Shown in pieces: positions 62,138-64,000 of a stretch of DNA of 64,000 nucleotides (the first letter of the stretch is position 1; the number at the start of each line of letters is the position of its first letter). Below the pieces are notes generated by a model, which made no database searches, was not told where the DNA came from, and was given only the letters and a program-made list of their open reading frames with translations. This DNA is from Cytophagales bacterium (GTDB taxonomy: Bacteria; Bacteroidota; Bacteroidia; Cytophagales; Cyclobacteriaceae). A program made the translations under genes and the position numbers. The stretch is from positions 186,001 to 250,000 of the forward strand of contig JAFLBQ010000002.1 in assembly GCA_017303805.1 (NCBI GenBank), given 5' to 3'.

Positions 62138-63030
62138 CGTACCAACCGCTTACGGGTAACTAAAAAATCGCGTAACACTTTTTCTGCACCTGCTTCCATA
62201 TTCACTACATGGTAGTTGATTTGCTTTTCCAGCATCCAGGCGCGGGTTTGTTGTAGCCACTCTGCTACACGCGCAGTATATTCCTTGCGTTGCACCTGCG
62301 TATTAACTTTTGTGCGCGCTTTTGTTTCCAGGTCTTCGAACGTAAGCGACTCTTCGTAGTTTAGCGCTTGTTCTTGTTGCCCCACCAGATGAAAAACAAC
62401 AACTTCGTTGCGCGGGGTTTTTAGGCGTGCCACGAAGCGTAGCAGGTCGCCTGCATGGTCATACATATCAGTAAAAAATACAATCATCTCTTTACCGTGA
62501 TGATCAAACAATTGTTCTTCACCTGAATTTTCCCAGCGTCCTTCACCCTGCACGTTTATTAACTCCACCAAAAAGCGCATGAACTGCTGCTGCTCAAATC
62601 GGGGAAGCAATACGCGCAGGTGTTGATCATTAACCGCAAACAATCCGAATGTATCGCTTTGTTTACGGGCCAGGTGGGCCAATGCCGCAATCATTACTTT
62701 GGCATGCTGTAGTTTGCTCAGCCCCTTTTCGGCATACGCCATCGAGCGGCTGGCATCTACCATAAACTTTACGGTAATATTGGTTTCAATTTCTGCTTCC
62801 TTGATGTAGTACCGCTCGCTGCGTGCAAACATCTTCCAATCAAGCTGGCGCAAGTCATCGCCCGGTTGGTAATTCCGATACTGACTAAACTCCTGCCCCG
62901 CACCTACCGACTGGCTTTTGTTGCTGCCACTCATAAAACCTTCTACTATTACGCGCGCCACCAACTCCAACCCGCTAACCGTATTGAGTACAGAAGGATT
63001 GAGAAGTTCTTTTACGCGTGCGTCAATCAT
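62134..63030 (-). CDS. DUF58 protein with VWA-like fold
   Basis: A 298-residue protein. The DUF58 signature is complete: GSNKSQSVGAGQEFSQYRNY, PGDDLRQLDWKMFARSERYYIKE, and a VWA-type MIDAS VDASRSMAYAEKG. It is soluble or peripheral and works with the MoxR AAA ATPase encoded 3 bp upstream, probably as a substrate adaptor or chaperone partner in envelope protein assembly. Overlaps the BatA-like gene by 4 nt. Confidence 0.93.
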   Translation of the reverse strand: MIDARVKELLNPSVLNTVSGLELVARVIVEGFMSGSNKSQSVGAGQEFSQYRNYQPGDDLRQLDWKMFARSERYYIKEAEIETNITVKFMVDASRSMAYAEKGLSKLQHAKVMIAALAHLARKQSDTFGLFAVNDQHLRVLLPRFEQQQFMRFLVELINVQGEGRWENSGEEQLFDHHGKEMIVFFTDMYDHAGDLLRFVARLKTPRNEVVVFHLVGQQEQALNYEESLTFEDLETKARTKVNTQVQRKEYTARVAEWLQQTRAWMLEKQINYHVVNMEAGAEKVLRDFLVTRKRLVR

Positions 63031-63033
63031 CGC

Positions 63034-64000
63034 TTATTGAATTTTATCGGCTGTAATGGTTTCCAGCAATTGCTTCGTTACTTCATCAGAAGTAATACCC
63101 TCGGCCTCGGCTTTAAAATTTACCAGAACGCGATGACGCAACACCGGGTACGCCACATGCTTAATGTCTTCCTGGGTTACGGCTAATCTTCCCTGCAATA
63201 AGGCTCTGGCCTTGGCCGTAAGAATCATAGCCTGACCTGCGCGTGGACCCGCACCCCAACGCACCCAATCCCGCACATATTTTACCGATGTTTCTTTAGG
63301 CCGGGTTGCGCGAACCAGTTCACTCACCCAACCTATTAAGGCTGCGTTGATGTGCACATCGCGCACAATCTTCTGCGCTTCCAGAATTTGTGGGCCCTCC
63401 ATTGCCTTTTCAATTGCGGCCCCCTTGCGACCCGTGGTTCCGGCAAGAATAGCACGCTCTTCTTCGGCTGTGGGGTAACTTACTTTAATGAAAAGCAGGA
63501 AGCGATCGAGTTGCGCTTCCGGCAACGGAAATGTGCCCGCTTGTTCTATCGGGTTTTGTGTGGCAAGAATAAAGAAGGGCCGATCGAGCGGATAGGTTAC
63601 ACCGCCATAGGTAACTTCAAACTCCTGCATGGCTTCGAGCAATGCGGATTGTGTTTTGGGTGAGGTGCGGTTGATTTCATCGGCCAGAATAATATTGGCG
63701 AAAATCGGCCCCTTGTTGAATTTGAAAACCCGTTTGCCGGTACCATGATCTTCTTCCAGGATTTCGGTTCCGATTATATCGGTTGGCATTAAGTCGGGTG
63801 TAAACTGAATGCGCTTAAACTTTAAGTCTATGGCCTCGCTGAGCGAACGGATCATAAGCGTTTTGGCAAGGCCCGGTACGCCTTCCAGCAACCCATGACC
63901 GCCCGCCAGAAACGTGATCAACAACTGATCAATAATTTCTTCCTGCCCAACAATGGCTTTGTGAATTTCTTTTTTCAGTCGGGCTAACCCGGCAATTATT
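63034..64000 (-). CDS. MoxR-family AAA ATPase, truncated at the window end
   Basis: The C-terminal 322 or so codons of a MoxR ATPase; the frame remains open to base 64000, with family-like sequence HKAIVGQEEIIDQLL before the first in-frame ATG, so the true start is outside. Walker A is GVPGLAKT, Walker B is IILADEINR, and sensor sequence FILATQNPIEQAGTFPLPEAQLDRF is present. It drives the downstream DUF58, BatA-like and DUF4175 proteins' assembly by inference from moxR-bat operons. It is the first gene of the minus-strand operon within the window. Confidence 0.95.
   Translation of the reverse strand, partial: IIAGLARLKKEIHKAIVGQEEIIDQLLITFLAGGHGLLEGVPGLAKTLMIRSLSEAIDLKFKRIQFTPDLMPTDIIGTEILEEDHGTGKRVFKFNKGPIFANIILADEINRTSPKTQSALLEAMQEFEVTYGGVTYPLDRPFFILATQNPIEQAGTFPLPEAQLDRFLLFIKVSYPTAEEERAILAGTTGRKGAAIEKAMEGPQILEAQKIVRDVHINAALIGWVSELVRATRPKETSVKYVRDWVRWGAGPRAGQAMILTAKARALLQGRLAVTQEDIKHVAYPVLRHRVLVNFKAEAEGITSDEVTKQLLETITADKIQ

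Overview
The window looks like chromosomal DNA of a Bacteroidota bacterium, most likely of the order Cytophagales (Chryseolinea/Ohtaekwangia-like). This is inferred from family content: tandem DUF3857 proteins, an alpha-2-macroglobulin with a SusC-type plug, MacB/FtsX permeases with an N-terminal prefix and an adjacent PadR gene, LAB_N membrane proteins, a MoxR-DUF58-BatA-DUF4175 operon, ECF42 with a DGPF partner, and no obvious Shine-Dalgarno sequences. It is a mostly housekeeping, gene-dense region. I see no rRNA, tRNA, CRISPR array, insertion sequence or prophage.

Layout. 1-8042: end of an SNF2 helicase, a lipid A-type acyltransferase, a short-chain dehydrogenase, two tandem DUF3857/transglutaminase-like secreted proteins, and radA. 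8043-15831: a minus-strand group with a winged-helix/phosphoribosyltransferase fusion overlapping a PLP-dependent desulfhydrase, followed by a 1935-residue alpha-2-macroglobulin carrying an internal TonB-plug module. 15832-24318: a radical SAM gene, then a CzcA-type metal efflux operon (His-rich small protein, RND pump, TolC-like protein, adaptor, PAP2 phosphatase) and a LAB_N membrane protein. 24568-25203: an AT-rich nucleotidyltransferase/HEPN pair whose HEPN gene is frameshifted. 25376-32854: a methyltransferase and gltBD. 32930-42357: many single-gene functions, including an ECF42 sigma factor with its YciI/DGPF partner, a Cys/Met-metabolism PLP enzyme, a CaCA antiporter, a GNAT, a Crp-like regulator, a DinB protein and a GMC oxidoreductase. 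42736-51031: PadR regulator plus three large FtsX-type permeases. 51146-57018: signal peptidase I, a DUF2306 protein and two secreted M14-type proteins. 57008-64000: a minus-strand MoxR/DUF58/BatA/DUF4175 envelope operon running off the window.

The most unusual signal is the 94-bp divergent gap between the winged-helix/PRTase gene and the radical SAM gene (15735-15847). It is almost entirely inverted repeats: a 36-bp near-perfect palindrome touching the regulator's start codon, an imperfect repeat, a 17-bp perfect palindrome, and a perfect 13-bp stem whose four-base loop contains the radical SAM ATG. The regulator probably controls itself and the radical SAM gene, possibly sensing a nucleotide-like ligand through its PRTase domain.

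A second theme is tandem pairs in which one copy keeps the catalytic residues and the other has lost them. This occurs in the M14 pair (53069-56464) and, less completely, in the DUF3857 pair (2686-6555). Several genes appear to begin at GTG or TTG codons (radA, gltB, the His-rich protein, the RibD-type reductase, two permeases), and some starts were moved inward from the longest open frame for reasons given in the entries.
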